A DNA stretch of 64,000 bases from Ecdyonurus torrentis (Eukaryota > Arthropoda > Insecta > Ephemeroptera > Heptageniidae). A program made the translations under genes and the position numbers. Of this stretch, positions 51,095-60,851 are shown one piece after another (positions within the stretch are counted from its first letter, which is position 1; the number at the start of each line of letters is the position of its first letter). Below the pieces are notes generated by a model. The model did not search any database. It was not told the origin of the DNA and saw only the letters and a list, made by a program, of their open reading frames with translations. The stretch lies in assembly GCA_949318235.1 (NCBI GenBank), contig OX439134.1, positions 31,244,749-31,308,748 of the forward strand, read 5' to 3'.

Positions 51095-51945
51095 GTACGG
51101 TCAAAGACAAACAAAAGGTTACCATTTAAACTTTTTCCTCATTTGCGCGCCTCAAACTTTATGTTGAAACGAGATTTTTATTTTACATTCACGTTCTTTC
51201 AAAGAAAATTAGTATAAAACTCACTAGAAGTCACCACTCACACTCAGGTCAAAACCAATGTACCTCACATGTCTTCCGATTCTTGGCTGATTTTTTAGAC
51301 ACACAGTTTTAAATTTCCCTCTCTAGGGAACACTGCGATATGTTTGGTGGCTATTTGAACTATAATGATAAGGCTGACTAAAGGTCAGATATAATGTATG
51401 ACGTAAACAGAGATAACCACTCGGAATTCTTGCGCTCAGGTGACAACAAGACCTCAAACCTTTGTGAAGCAGTATTAGTAATAGTAGATTTGGCTGCCAA
51501 GCGCGGCGCTAGAGTGTAAAAGCTTGAATCATGCTTGTCTACAAATTTATACAGGGAGTCGGAAGACATGTAAGGGACATTGGGTAAAAACGTTCTCAAT
51601 CACCTGAGCGTGAGTGGCGACCTCTAGTGAGTTTTATGCAAATGAGTGCGTCTGTTTACTCTAAAAAACGGAAAAGGAAGTGCCGGAAAAGGAAACCACG
51701 TGACGGTAAAAGTGAAAGAAAAGTTGGTGCCAGCAGCAAGCTAGGCCTGAGCTACCACCCACTTTTACCGTCACGTGGTTTCCTCTTCGGGCACTTCCGT
51801 TTCCGCATTTTGAGTAACAATAAGTGGTCAATGTCTTGAAAGAACGTGAATATTAAGGTAAATATCTCGTTTCAACATAAAGTTTAAGGCGCGCAAATAA
51901 GGAACAAATTTAAATTGTAACCTTTTATTTGTCTTCAACTGTACA
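51095..51945. repeat. Large foldback with a nested foldback in its right arm
   Basis: Left arm blocks (CAAACAAAAGGTTACCATTT, CATTTGCGCGCCTCAAACTT, TTGAAACGAGATTTTTATTT, CACGTTCTTTCAA, ACTCACTAGAAGTCACCACT) reappear inverted at 51550-51945. The right arm is broken by a second inverted repeat at 51640-51830. Confidence 0.75.
51640..51830. repeat. Family I foldback, nested copy
   Basis: GTTTACTCTAAAAAACGGAA with AGGAAG and the ACCACGTGACGGTAAAAGTG block are matched inverted by the right half. It carries two CACGTG boxes. The related copy is at 46549. Confidence 0.75.
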
Positions 51946-52495
51946 TAAGAATGAGCTGTTATAGTTTTTTCTCTACGCTCTTGTATTGGATTTCAAATAT
52001 TGAACTATTTTATGCAAACTAAAGAAACAAGTGTATGGTGGAATATGAAACTGTATAAATATTTTGTGACATACATATACGCACAAAATATACACTTTTT
52101 TTATTCCATATAGATTTAGAACCAACAAAATATTGGTAAGAAACATGAAAAATAAAAAGAAGAGTTCTTTTTATTTTTATACATTCTTAAACTATTTTTT
52201 AAGCCAAGAAGCATGCTTATATGTTAAAATTATATAAAATACACACAAAAGAAATAGGGGTATTATAAAAAGGATTGAAAATTGGAATTTTAAAAATATT
52301 TCTGATATTTTAATATTCAAAATTAAATACGAAATATAAAAATATATTGCCATCTCGAAAAATAGTAAAATAAGTCAAATTGATTTTTTGTTTTTCCGAT
52401 ACGTTATTCGTTTATGACTTCAGATCATGAAAATACTTTTGGTATCAATTTATAGCTGGTTATGTCTTCTAAAATAAAATGAGACACAGAAATAC

Positions 52496-52526
<31 letters not shown>

Positions 52527-53808
52527 GAGGAAAAACTAAGCTGATAATAACAAAAAGCTTAAATTAAAGTTTTGCATAGTGACCCATTTTTTCTGACAAA
52601 TTTTTCCCATGTTTCAAAATTTTATTGGTGAAAAATGACAGGTATAATTGACGCTCTGAATACTTATAAAAGTTAACACATTTTCCGTGTCATATATTGT
52701 ATTAATATTTTAATTATTATTATATGAAGGAGTATGCTGTCGTATAGCATTGAAATAAGGTATATTCAACGACTTTAAGTTACATAATTTAAGTTAGAAT
52801 TAACAAAAAACAAAAAAAAAACGACGTTTCGTTAGGCAGTTAACGCTTTATGATGTCATAGCCGTTAATGCTACAAAGCTTTCGTTAATTCTCATCGTAA
52901 AAACTTCGCAAAAATGATTTTTAATAATTATTTTTTTACATTTTACATGAAACATTTCTAGCTATATTTATTGCACAAGTTGCAAAATAAATTATAGCAG
53001 CAAAAATATATTTAATATTTAAATACCCATACCTGTAATAAGTTTTTTCTTAAATATATGTCAAAAAAAAAAAAAAAAAAAAAAAAGCTTCTTGCTTAAA
53101 TGTAAAATAAATTTATGCATATAGACATAAATTTGTGCTTTAAAAGTTTTAAGTTAATAAATAATATAATAAGGAAGGTAAAGATCAGAAAACTTATTAT
53201 TATATGTACGTTAACTTCCAAAAACTTTTTCATAATTAAAATTCACCTTTATAGCTTTTAACGTAATTAATTCACGTAAAATTATCATATTACAACAAAT
53301 TTTATAGCAACATAAAATATCTCATAAGTGAAATTTGCGTTAGTGCCTAATATTATAATATGAGAGGAAGGAGAGTAGGGGGGTGGGGGGATTTATATCC
53401 CATCTGTGCATTTTAATAGAAAAAAATTGGGGAAAAAAAATTCTTATCGTTGCGGCTACTGAAAATTGTCCAACTCTTATTCTCAAAGTCAATCACTTAG
53501 AGCATTGACCAATTTTTTATCACATGGATTATTTAATTCTTATCCTTCTTCTTATTTTTTAAGGAGCTAGACACAAATTTAAATCCATTAGCGTAATGCT
53601 TTTTTTGAAGTTTTATTACATCAAAACACCTACATAAGTTTGCGAAAGAAAAGAATGTATTGTACATACTGTATATTATAACAAAAACTTTATATGGGCG
53701 TGAGATTTATGTTTATTCTATAGCTCAAAAGTTTGAAAAACATTGAACTAATATTTGTTCAAAAATCTAAAAATAATAATAATAAATACACAGTTTTGCA
53801 ATAATGCT
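51946..53808. other. AT-rich intronic sequence, no exon seen
   Basis: A short GAGA/GACA run at 52496-52528, an A23 run and a GAGAGGAAGGAGAGTAGGGG patch at 53360. It lies in the SBSPON-like intron. Confidence 0.5.
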
Positions 53809-53914
53809 GTTCGTAAACCCTGCATGTTTTCTGCTACTAAAATGACGATCAACTTTGGTTATTCAAATGTAATGCGCATTTTTTTGTATCATACAAAAAA
53901 CAGGGTTTACGAAC
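53809..53914. repeat. Small foldback, GTTCGTAAACCCTG ends
   Basis: GTTCGTAAACCCTG at 53809 and CAGGGTTTACGAAC at 53901 are exact inverted 14-bp ends around 78 bp. A solitary CAGGGTTTACGAAC is at about 43204. Confidence 0.65.
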
Positions 53915-54151
53915 AACACTTTAAGATCAAAGTATTATAACTTGAGTATTGTATTTTATTATGATATCACTAAGCGATAAAAATATTTAAAAAAGAAGAA
54001 GACGAAGAAAAAAAAAAAAAAAAAAAGCATTAGTGATAAATTATAATATAATTAATAAATATTCGTCTTTATTCAATTTTTTTTTAATTTAAATATCTGA
54101 TCTATTCTTACAAAGAAAACACAAAGTGATGTGATATCACAAGCGTTAGTA

Positions 54152-54481
54152 CACACTCTAAAAATAATAGTTGAAAAGCTTGTACACAGTTTTACAATAC
54201 TTTAAGTATTGTGGAATCAACGGTTATGACGTCACTAAACGTTGACAATCTAACGATAAAAGTGTAAATGACGTCACAAGCATTAGAATCACAATGGAAT
54301 AAATGTTAAACCTGGCCGATACAAATCTACAATTTTTCTATTTAATCCCAACGCTTGTGACGTCACTAACGTTTTATTGTTGAAATTTCAACGTTTAGTG
54401 ACGTCATAACCGTTGATTCTACAATACTTAAAAGCATTGCCAAACTGTGTACAAGCTTTTTAACGCTTATTTTTTAGTGTG
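54152..54481. repeat. Foldback with four TGACGTCA sites
   Basis: CACACTCTAAAAATAATAG, GCTTGTACACAGTTT and ATCAACGGTTATGACGTCAC occur at the left and inverted at the right. TGACGTCA occurs at 54228, 54271, 54360 and 54402. Confidence 0.75.
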
Positions 54482-54798
54482 ATATGTGAGAAAAATTAGT
54501 TAGCAATGGTTAACTTTAATTTCGTTGTTATCCTAACGTCAGTGACGTCATTTACGTTTTGATCGTTAGTTTGACGTTAGTTTCTTCTGACAATCTTTAA
54601 ACATTACAAGATAATGTAGAAAGATTTTGCACGAAATTTTTTGTAGTGTATATAACTCATAAGTCTCCGTCACTTTAATATGTGCCGCTCTCTCTAACTA
54701 CTACATTTTTATATTAAAACTGATAGTAGTCTCTTATTATACCTTAAGCAGTTTTCAAGTAAGTTTATATTAAACTTTTTTGTTGTGTGATAGTTTAC

Positions 54799-54866
54799 CT
54801 TCTTTGAGCGGAGTTTGTTCTCTGCATTCCTTGCTACTCTTCATCACCTCGAATTTGACGCAGTAT
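54799..54866 (-). CDS. Penultimate coding exon of the SBSPON-like gene
   Basis: A 68-nt exon is bounded by an acceptor (TTGTTTCAG, read on the minus strand) and a donor (GAAG then GTAAAC). It reads YCVKFEVMKSSKECREQT, then PLKE. The last base G joins GA of the next exon to make a glycine codon (phase-1 intron), and the frame stays open into the next exon. One base at its 5' end completes a codon begun in an earlier exon, so the upstream intron is phase 2. The YCV-F opening and the two cysteines fit the start of the RPE-spondin C-terminal domain. No thrombospondin type-1 or somatomedin-B exon was found between 54867 and 64000, so the 5' part of the gene probably lies outside the window. Confidence 0.7.
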
Positions 54867-55296
54867 CTGAAACAAAATTAAACACCAAGTTTAGTTTATG
54901 TTGTAATAACTTGAGTAATATTAATATTGTCATTACATAGTTAATTAAGTAGCTATTTGTTTTACGTATTTGTGTACCGCAGTTTGCATGTTTTAATAGC
55001 AGTGATCGGTAGAACGTGCTGTTATTACAAGAGGACTAATTTTCGTCCTTTACTTTACGTTCTTAATGTTTTTGAATAATGTTGTCTATTTAATTTAAGA
55101 GAAGAGGAGAGGGAAAAGACTTAGCTGCAACGCTAACTAACTATATACTCGTCTAAAAAGCCTGGGTTACCTGCCATTCGACCTTTTACGGTATCGCCCA
55201 GCCGCCTCCCTGTGAAATGCGCGCGAGAAAATGGGCGATACATTAGTGGTAAATCGATCAATTACCTGAATTTTTTTGAGTGGCGTATAGCAACAA

Positions 55297-55539
55297 CTAG
55301 AGAACTTTAACAGAGAAGTGACATCCCCATGTTTTAGGCAGACTGCAATACTCAACAGTTTTGACTTGGCAACATTGCTTTTCGAAGCACCAATCAGAAG
55401 CCAAAAGTGGCCGATGCAAGGCGCCAATCAGAGAGCGCGCTATGGTAATTTTGTCTGCAGCGTTGCCAATTTAAAAGAAATGAGTGCTGCGGGTCTGCCT
55501 AACACATTGGGATGTCACTTCTCTCTTAAAGTTCTCTAG
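55297..55539. repeat. Foldback element, 243 bp
   Basis: CTAGAGAACTTTAACAGAGA then AGTGACATCCC at the left is matched inverted at the right. Both arms also carry a GGCAGAC block. An open frame across it on each strand is incidental to the palindrome. Confidence 0.75.
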
Positions 55540-55607
55540 CAACAGCCCGTCAGCAACGTAAGCAGCGGTTAGCGTTGCAACCCGTAAGCTGCAACGCTAA
55601 CTAACTA

Positions 55608-56253
55608 GTTAAACCTTGGTTAAGTTGTTATTTTGATTGTTGCAACAATTAAATAAAGATAACTAAAGGTTTAACTAGAGGTTGCAGCTTACAGCCCTAT
55701 ATAGACATCTTTAAATTATTATTCTTTTATTTACTTCATTTTTTTTTCTTTCTTTCAGTGTTTTTAACTACGGCACTATTAAGACCGGAAAATTTCAGAA
55801 AAGAAAAAAACTAGCACATTTTTACGTATTAAAAAAAAGCAACAACAACTTATTAAAGAACAACGTTTTCACTGAATTTAAACATACATGAATGCATTTT
55901 TTTCCTATACGACAATAAAAGGAAAAAAAGAGGTACCATTTAATTTTACGTATTTTCAAATTAAAGAATATATGTCATCATCTGGCAACGCTAACGAGTA
56001 AGTATATTTAAAAAAAACTAACATAAGAGCTTTTTTTTTTTTTTTTTTTTTTTACTGAAAGTTGCTTGGACTTTAGGTAATATTTTGCTCTTGTAAATAC
56101 AGTTTTACTGCAGTCATTTCTTTCTACTGTTTTTATTTGAATGCTTGTTACATGATGGTGGTGACACATGACCTATACCTATATCAAACGCAGGCGAGAA
56201 AACAGCAGGGAGGCACTAATTTCATATTCTTTAGTATTGAAAGATCTTGTATA

Positions 56254-56284
<31 letters not shown>

Positions 56285-56324
56285 GATAAAAATATGGCAA
56301 TAGCAGACGTTACAAAATTGTGTT
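55608..56324. other. AT-rich, no gene seen
   Basis: T22 run and (TA)n at about 56250. 55588-55607 repeats the block at 55124-55142. Confidence 0.45.
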
Positions 56325-56755
56325 TAGTGATAAAATAAACAAACTCACAGCTCAACAATATTAACAAAATGCTAGCAGACGACTTTGTGTTCCTGTCTAT
56401 AGTGTCTATACATTTAACATGCTTTCTTATGGGGCAATGAAGCAGCTATAACTCAAGTTAAAATTGTATATTGGAGCTGAAAACTTTACTGTATCTTACT
56501 GAGCCTCCGAGCTTTTGTTTTCCTGGATTTCAATCAATTTAGTAACAAATTATTTTTTTAATCCAATTGACTTCAAATCCAGGAAAACAAAAGCGCGGAA
56601 GCTCAGTAAGAAACAGTAAAAATTTCAGCTAAAAGATACAAATTTTAACTTAAATTATAGCTGCTTCATTGCCTCATAAGAAAGCATGTTAATTTGAGAC
56701 AGGAACACAAAGTCGTCTAGTATAGCATTTTCTCACTGAACCTACTTTTGCAGCG
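56325..56755. repeat. Family H foldback, second copy
   Basis: CACAGCTCAACAATATTAAC and CATGCTTTCTTATGGGGCAA at the left, and TGAACCTACTTTTGCAG at the right, match the copy at 44452. Confidence 0.73.
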
Positions 56756-57342
56756 ACTTCTATTCGAACGCGGAGAAATTTTTATGAAATAGCACAAACT
56801 ACACTTCAAAATAGTTTTTTTTTTTTTTTTTTTTTTTTTTTGCACAGCGGTAAAAAGAATTTCATCGAAAATAATTTCTTAACAGAATAATTATCACAAA
56901 AAGAAAAACTTTCATAATAAGCAAACCTTTCATTGTTGAGAACTTATGATAAAGATTTGTTTTTTCCATTTTCCAACAATGAAAATTAATTTAATGTAAG
57001 TCTTCTATTATCGTTACAAAATAAAGTGTTAATTTGGAGCAGATAAAAAGAAAAACAATTTATTTATTGACTACAGAAACTTGAAATACTGTAAATAATG
57101 TAAACTGTTGACAGAGAGATTAAAAAAAAAGTTGTTACATTTGGTTAAATATAAGAAATTTTAGCTTGAGAAAGTCAAGATGTTAAAATGTAAAGATACA
57201 AAAGCATTGAAGTGAAAGAAACAAAATTATATTTTACTTTCGTTTTCTTTTGAAAATGTCAATTATTTCAATCAGTATAGGAATTTTATCAAGTGAATAT
57301 TGCCAGCTGACTGAAAATCGTAACGTCTTCTCCTCATTAAGT

Positions 57343-57343
<1 letters not shown>

Positions 57344-57391
<48 letters not shown>

Positions 57392-57428
57392 TGTCTCTCT
57401 CTCTCTGTCTCTCTCTCTCTGTCTCTCT
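57344..57428. repeat. (CT)n with regular CTGTCT units
   Basis: The right half has CTGT every 14 bp, the inverse-complement counterpart of a young GAGACA-type variant. Confidence 0.9.
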
Positions 57429-57601
57429 TGTAACGCACATTCAACTCTTTTTGAAACTAATTTAGCATAAATTAAAATTTTAAACGTATTCCTTTAATTA
57501 TTACAATTTTTTACGTATTGTATATATTATATTATATTATGAATGAAAAACATACACTGTACAAATATGTCATTTCTGTTTGAATTAAAACATGTTTTTG
57601 A

Positions 57602-57796
57602 AGGGTGTATGCAGAATACGTCACATTTATTACGATTGGAGGCCATATTGGAGTACTGCATAACATTGCTCAGCATAGGACAAACTTCATTTAAGGCTAC
57701 TATTGGGTTTTGAGACAAACTAATGTTATTTATGTAAATCCCATCAAGTGTTTTGTGATATAAATGCTTATGTTTTTCTCTGGTCTATTTCTTTAA
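57602..57796 (+). mobile_element. A/D chimera
   Basis: The left part (to about 57697) is family A (GGGTGTATGC to ACAAACTTCATTTAAGGC). The right part is the last 100 bp of family D (TACTATTGGGTTTTGAGAC to TTTCTTTAA). The two join inside both elements, which implies a deletion or recombination between adjacent copies. Confidence 0.75.
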
Positions 57797-58367
57797 GCTA
57801 TTTGTATATGAGTGCATGAAAACGTTATTTGTGCTCACAATTTTTTTTTCAAATTTTGCGTATTTTTATTCCACAGTAAAAAAAAAAAAAAAAAAAAACT
57901 TGCGCGGTACAATATAGATAAAAACTAAATAATGAACTGAAAATGCTGAAATTAAAAAATTTAAAATTGTCTATTATGATAAAATTTTTAATATTTTATA
58001 GCAATTATAATAATTTATTATAGAGACGTATTATATTTCATATTATGTCATTATAAACATATAGAAATCATTAAAAACACTAACAAAGTATTGATTTTGA
58101 AACACAAAATGTCATTAAAATGTGATAAAGTTGATTAAAATTGACTCCAGTTTTAAATTACATGATGCTACTTTCTTTTGTAGTCTGTTTGTGACGTCAC
58201 TGACGAAGGATGATGTTTTACCGCACATCAAATTTCTTAGAATGACAAATATTAAATATTAAACAAATATTAATATTTTAACTTTTTATTTTGTTAAAAA
58301 ATATCTAGCTTCTTTTTTTTTTTTTACAAAACTTCAGTTTATGAAATAATTTAGGAGAAAAAAAGTG

Positions 58368-58402
<35 letters not shown>

Positions 58403-58599
58403 GAGATGCTGGAAAAAAACTATACAGTATGTATAATTATTTTTAAGATAAAATTAAACAAGCAAAAAAAAAAAAAAAAAATAGTAAAAATTAATTTACA
58501 TAAAATTAAAATTTGCTTTTATGTATTGACAAAAATAATTATACCATATGACAGAGCTGTTATGTAATATATTCCCTAGATACAATTATTATAATTAAT

Positions 58600-58672
58600 G
58601 TACTGTGTGTACCTCCAATGTATTGGGCGTAAACCTGTTTTTGGATGAAACAAATAAATAAATAAATAAAAA
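58600..58672 (+). repeat. LINE-tail-like segment with (AAAT)n
   Basis: ACCTCCAATGTATTGGGCG, TGTTTTTGGATGAAACAAAT and (AAAT)n resemble the 3' tail of a non-LTR element. 39000-39070 has a looser version (TCTAATGTATTAGACAATG, then TGTATTTGGAAACAAC). Confidence 0.35.
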
Positions 58673-59062
58673 TATTTCAGATATTCTGATAATGAGCTAA
58701 TACATATTATGTATTTGTGCGTGTATGAGTTTGTGAACCATTTTTACTATCGTTGTAACGTTTCTATTTAGTTTTATTGTTAATTGTTATTATTATTTAT
58801 TAAATCTTTCTGTATATTTTAAACATAATTTACGTGAAATTCAAAAAATTTAAATACTGCAAATGAAAAAAAAAAAATAATAATAATAAAAATGGGAAAA
58901 AAAATGAAATTAAGATATTTTTTTTTATTCTGCTGTTAAAATACACTTGAAATTTTTTAGTATTTTGTGAACAAGGAAAAATTACGATACACATACTTTT
59001 ATTTTTATTTTTTTACATATGATATGACGACAATTTAAATTCATCAAAGAGATATTATATTT

Positions 59063-59065
<3 letters not shown>

Positions 59066-59105
<40 letters not shown>
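59066..59105. repeat. (GA)n
   Basis: Twenty GA units. Shorter GA runs are at 52496-52520, 58370-58398 and 62892-62943. Confidence 0.9.
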
Positions 59106-59108
<3 letters not shown>

Positions 59109-59411
59109 GTTTTTAAACAAAAATGTAGAAAATGCTAAACATATGAAGCGTACAGTATGAATACGTAAAGAGGGAGATGTGGAAAACAATTGTAAAAAGA
59201 TAAAGCACGAAGAGCACACTTGTTATAATCTCTAACCATCAAAAATATGCGGAGCAGAATCAAAAGTGGGAGCTTTTTTTTCTTGTACCTGTTAGTACTA
59301 AAAAAATATATGTTATTTATATTTTCTAAACTTTATTTATTTTTAATTTTTTTTTAGTAATGTATTACTGCATGTATGAATACAGACTAGTATAAATTTA
59401 AAAATAATATA

Positions 59412-59689
59412 CAGGGTCGGATTGGCTAAAAATGGAACTGTCAGGGTCAGGACTTTTCTGACAGAAGTCAGACCCTTTTGAGAAAACTTTGCGCATATTT
59501 TTCATTTTGTTCCTTTCATTGGAGCTCATTTACGTCATAAATACTTTATGAGTTGTACATTTTACTTTATGATGATGTGCTATTTAAAGAGTTTTAACAA
59601 TTCTGAAGCGAGCAATGGCCAAAATTAACATAAAACTAATGGTGACACTTGCCAATTATCAACCTGACTACCCTTGCCAATGACGTGTC
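59412..59689 (+). repeat. Family N repeat, interrupted by family D
   Basis: CAGGGTCGGATTGGCTAAAA opens a block with GGAGCTCATTTACGTCATAA and ACATAAAACTAATGGTGAC, ending at the family D insertion (59690). Confidence 0.5.
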
Positions 59690-60025
59690 TTAAAGCCATA
59701 GACCACATTAAACAACATGTGTGCTTTTTAATAAATAAACACGAAATGGGATCTTCAAAACTGTTGACAATTTTTACCAGAATGTTCCACGAGAGAGCGT
59801 GAAAAAACTGTAAAGTATGCAATTTGCGTGACTGTTCATGTTTATGACGTCAGAAACATGCAAAAATTAGTATGAAAAAGTTGTGCGGGTTGCATAAATT
59901 GAATTTTCTGATCACTGCTACGGGGCTACTGTTGGGTTTTGAGACAAACTAAAGTTATTTATGTAAGTCCCATCAAGTGTTTTGTAATATAAATGCTTAT
60001 GTTTTTCTCTGGTCTACTCCTTTAA
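59690..60025 (+). mobile_element. Family D inserted in family N
   Basis: This complete copy is framed by TTAA. Family N sequence lies directly to the left (CTTGCCAATGACGTG). Confidence 0.83.
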
Positions 60026-60064
60026 ATAATGTAAAGGTGTATATCGAGTGTACCATAAGATATA

Positions 60065-60110
60065 TTTCAGTTTCAGTTTCTTTATTGATTATTATAATAC
60101 CTGTAATACC
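60065..60110 (-). repeat. Retroposon 3'-end-like segment, second
   Basis: The minus strand reads AATCAATAAAGAAACTGAAA then CTGAAA, a tandem TGAAAC tail after AATAAA, comparable with 30775-30835. Confidence 0.37.
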
Positions 60111-60138
60111 AATTAGTATAATATATTAATTACAAGTA

Positions 60139-60845
60139 AGTAGTATAGGTATGCCGATTCTATCCTGTGAATGTTGGTTTTTTTTTAGAGTACAAGTTCA
60201 CAAACTTTTCTAAGTCCAAGTTGAACTAAAGTTGGATTTTTCTTCAACAAAAGTTGGATTTTTCTAAGCTCAAATTGAAAAAAGTTGCATTTTTTAGAGT
60301 ATAAGTTTACAAACTTTTCTAAGTCTAAGTTAAAAAAAGTTAAATTTTTTTAAAGTACAAGTTCACAAACTTTTCTAAGTACAAGTTTAAAAAAATAGAT
60401 TTTGTTTAAGTACAAGTTCACAAATTTTTCTAAGTACAAGTTTCAAAAAAGTTGGATTTTGTTAGAGTATAAGTTCACTTAATTTTTATCGAAATTATAC
60501 AAATTTGTGAACTTGTACTTTAACATAATCCAACATTTTTTAAACTTGTACTTAGAAAAATTTGTGAACTTGTACTTAAACAAAATCTATTTTTTAAACT
60601 TGTACTTAGAAAAGTTTGTGAACTTGTACTTTAAAAAATTTTAACTTTTTTTAACTTAGACTTAGAAAAGTTTGTAAACTTATACTCTAAAAAATGCAAC
60701 TTTTTTCAATTTGAGCTTAGAAAAATCCAACTTTTGTTGAAGAAAAATCCAACTTTAGTTCAACTTGGACTTAGAAAAGTTTGTGAACTTGTACTCTAAA
60801 AAAAAAACAACATTCACAGGATAGAATCGGCATACCTATACTACT
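60139..60845. mobile_element. Foldback element with tandem-repeat arms
   Basis: This is a near-perfect inverted repeat with arms of about 340 bp and a short centre near 60480-60510. Each arm is itself made of degenerate repeats of about 60 bp, carrying GTACAAGTTCACAAAC, TTTTCTAAGT and AAAAGTTGGATTTT motifs. The outer tips are AGTAGTATAGG and its inverse. CAAGTA lies immediately outside both ends (60133-60138 and 60846-60851), a possible 6-bp target duplication. The structure recalls Foldback-type transposons, whose terminal repeats are built from short tandem units. Confidence 0.75.
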
Positions 60846-60851
60846 CAAGTA

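Larger units (their letters stand above)
47081..54798 (-). other. 7.7-kb intron of the SBSPON-like gene
   Basis: This interval starts with GTAAAC and ends with TTCCAG on the minus strand and joins two in-frame exons. It holds a partial family A element (47446-47675), (GA)n at 48070-48183, a truncated family D (48521-48783), the (GAAT)n block, (CT)n at 51011-51082, a large nested foldback (51095-51945) and two smaller inverted repeats. No further coding exon is apparent inside it. Confidence 0.65.
57797..59411. other. AT-rich, no gene seen
   Basis: GA microsatellites, A/T runs and one LINE-tail-like patch only. Confidence 0.5.

Noticed and set aside
55167..55539. Open frames on both strands in the GC-richer patch
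   Set aside because: Both overlap the 243-bp foldback, whose palindrome produces mirrored frames. A GTAACC donor-like site beside 55167 has no supporting exon evidence.
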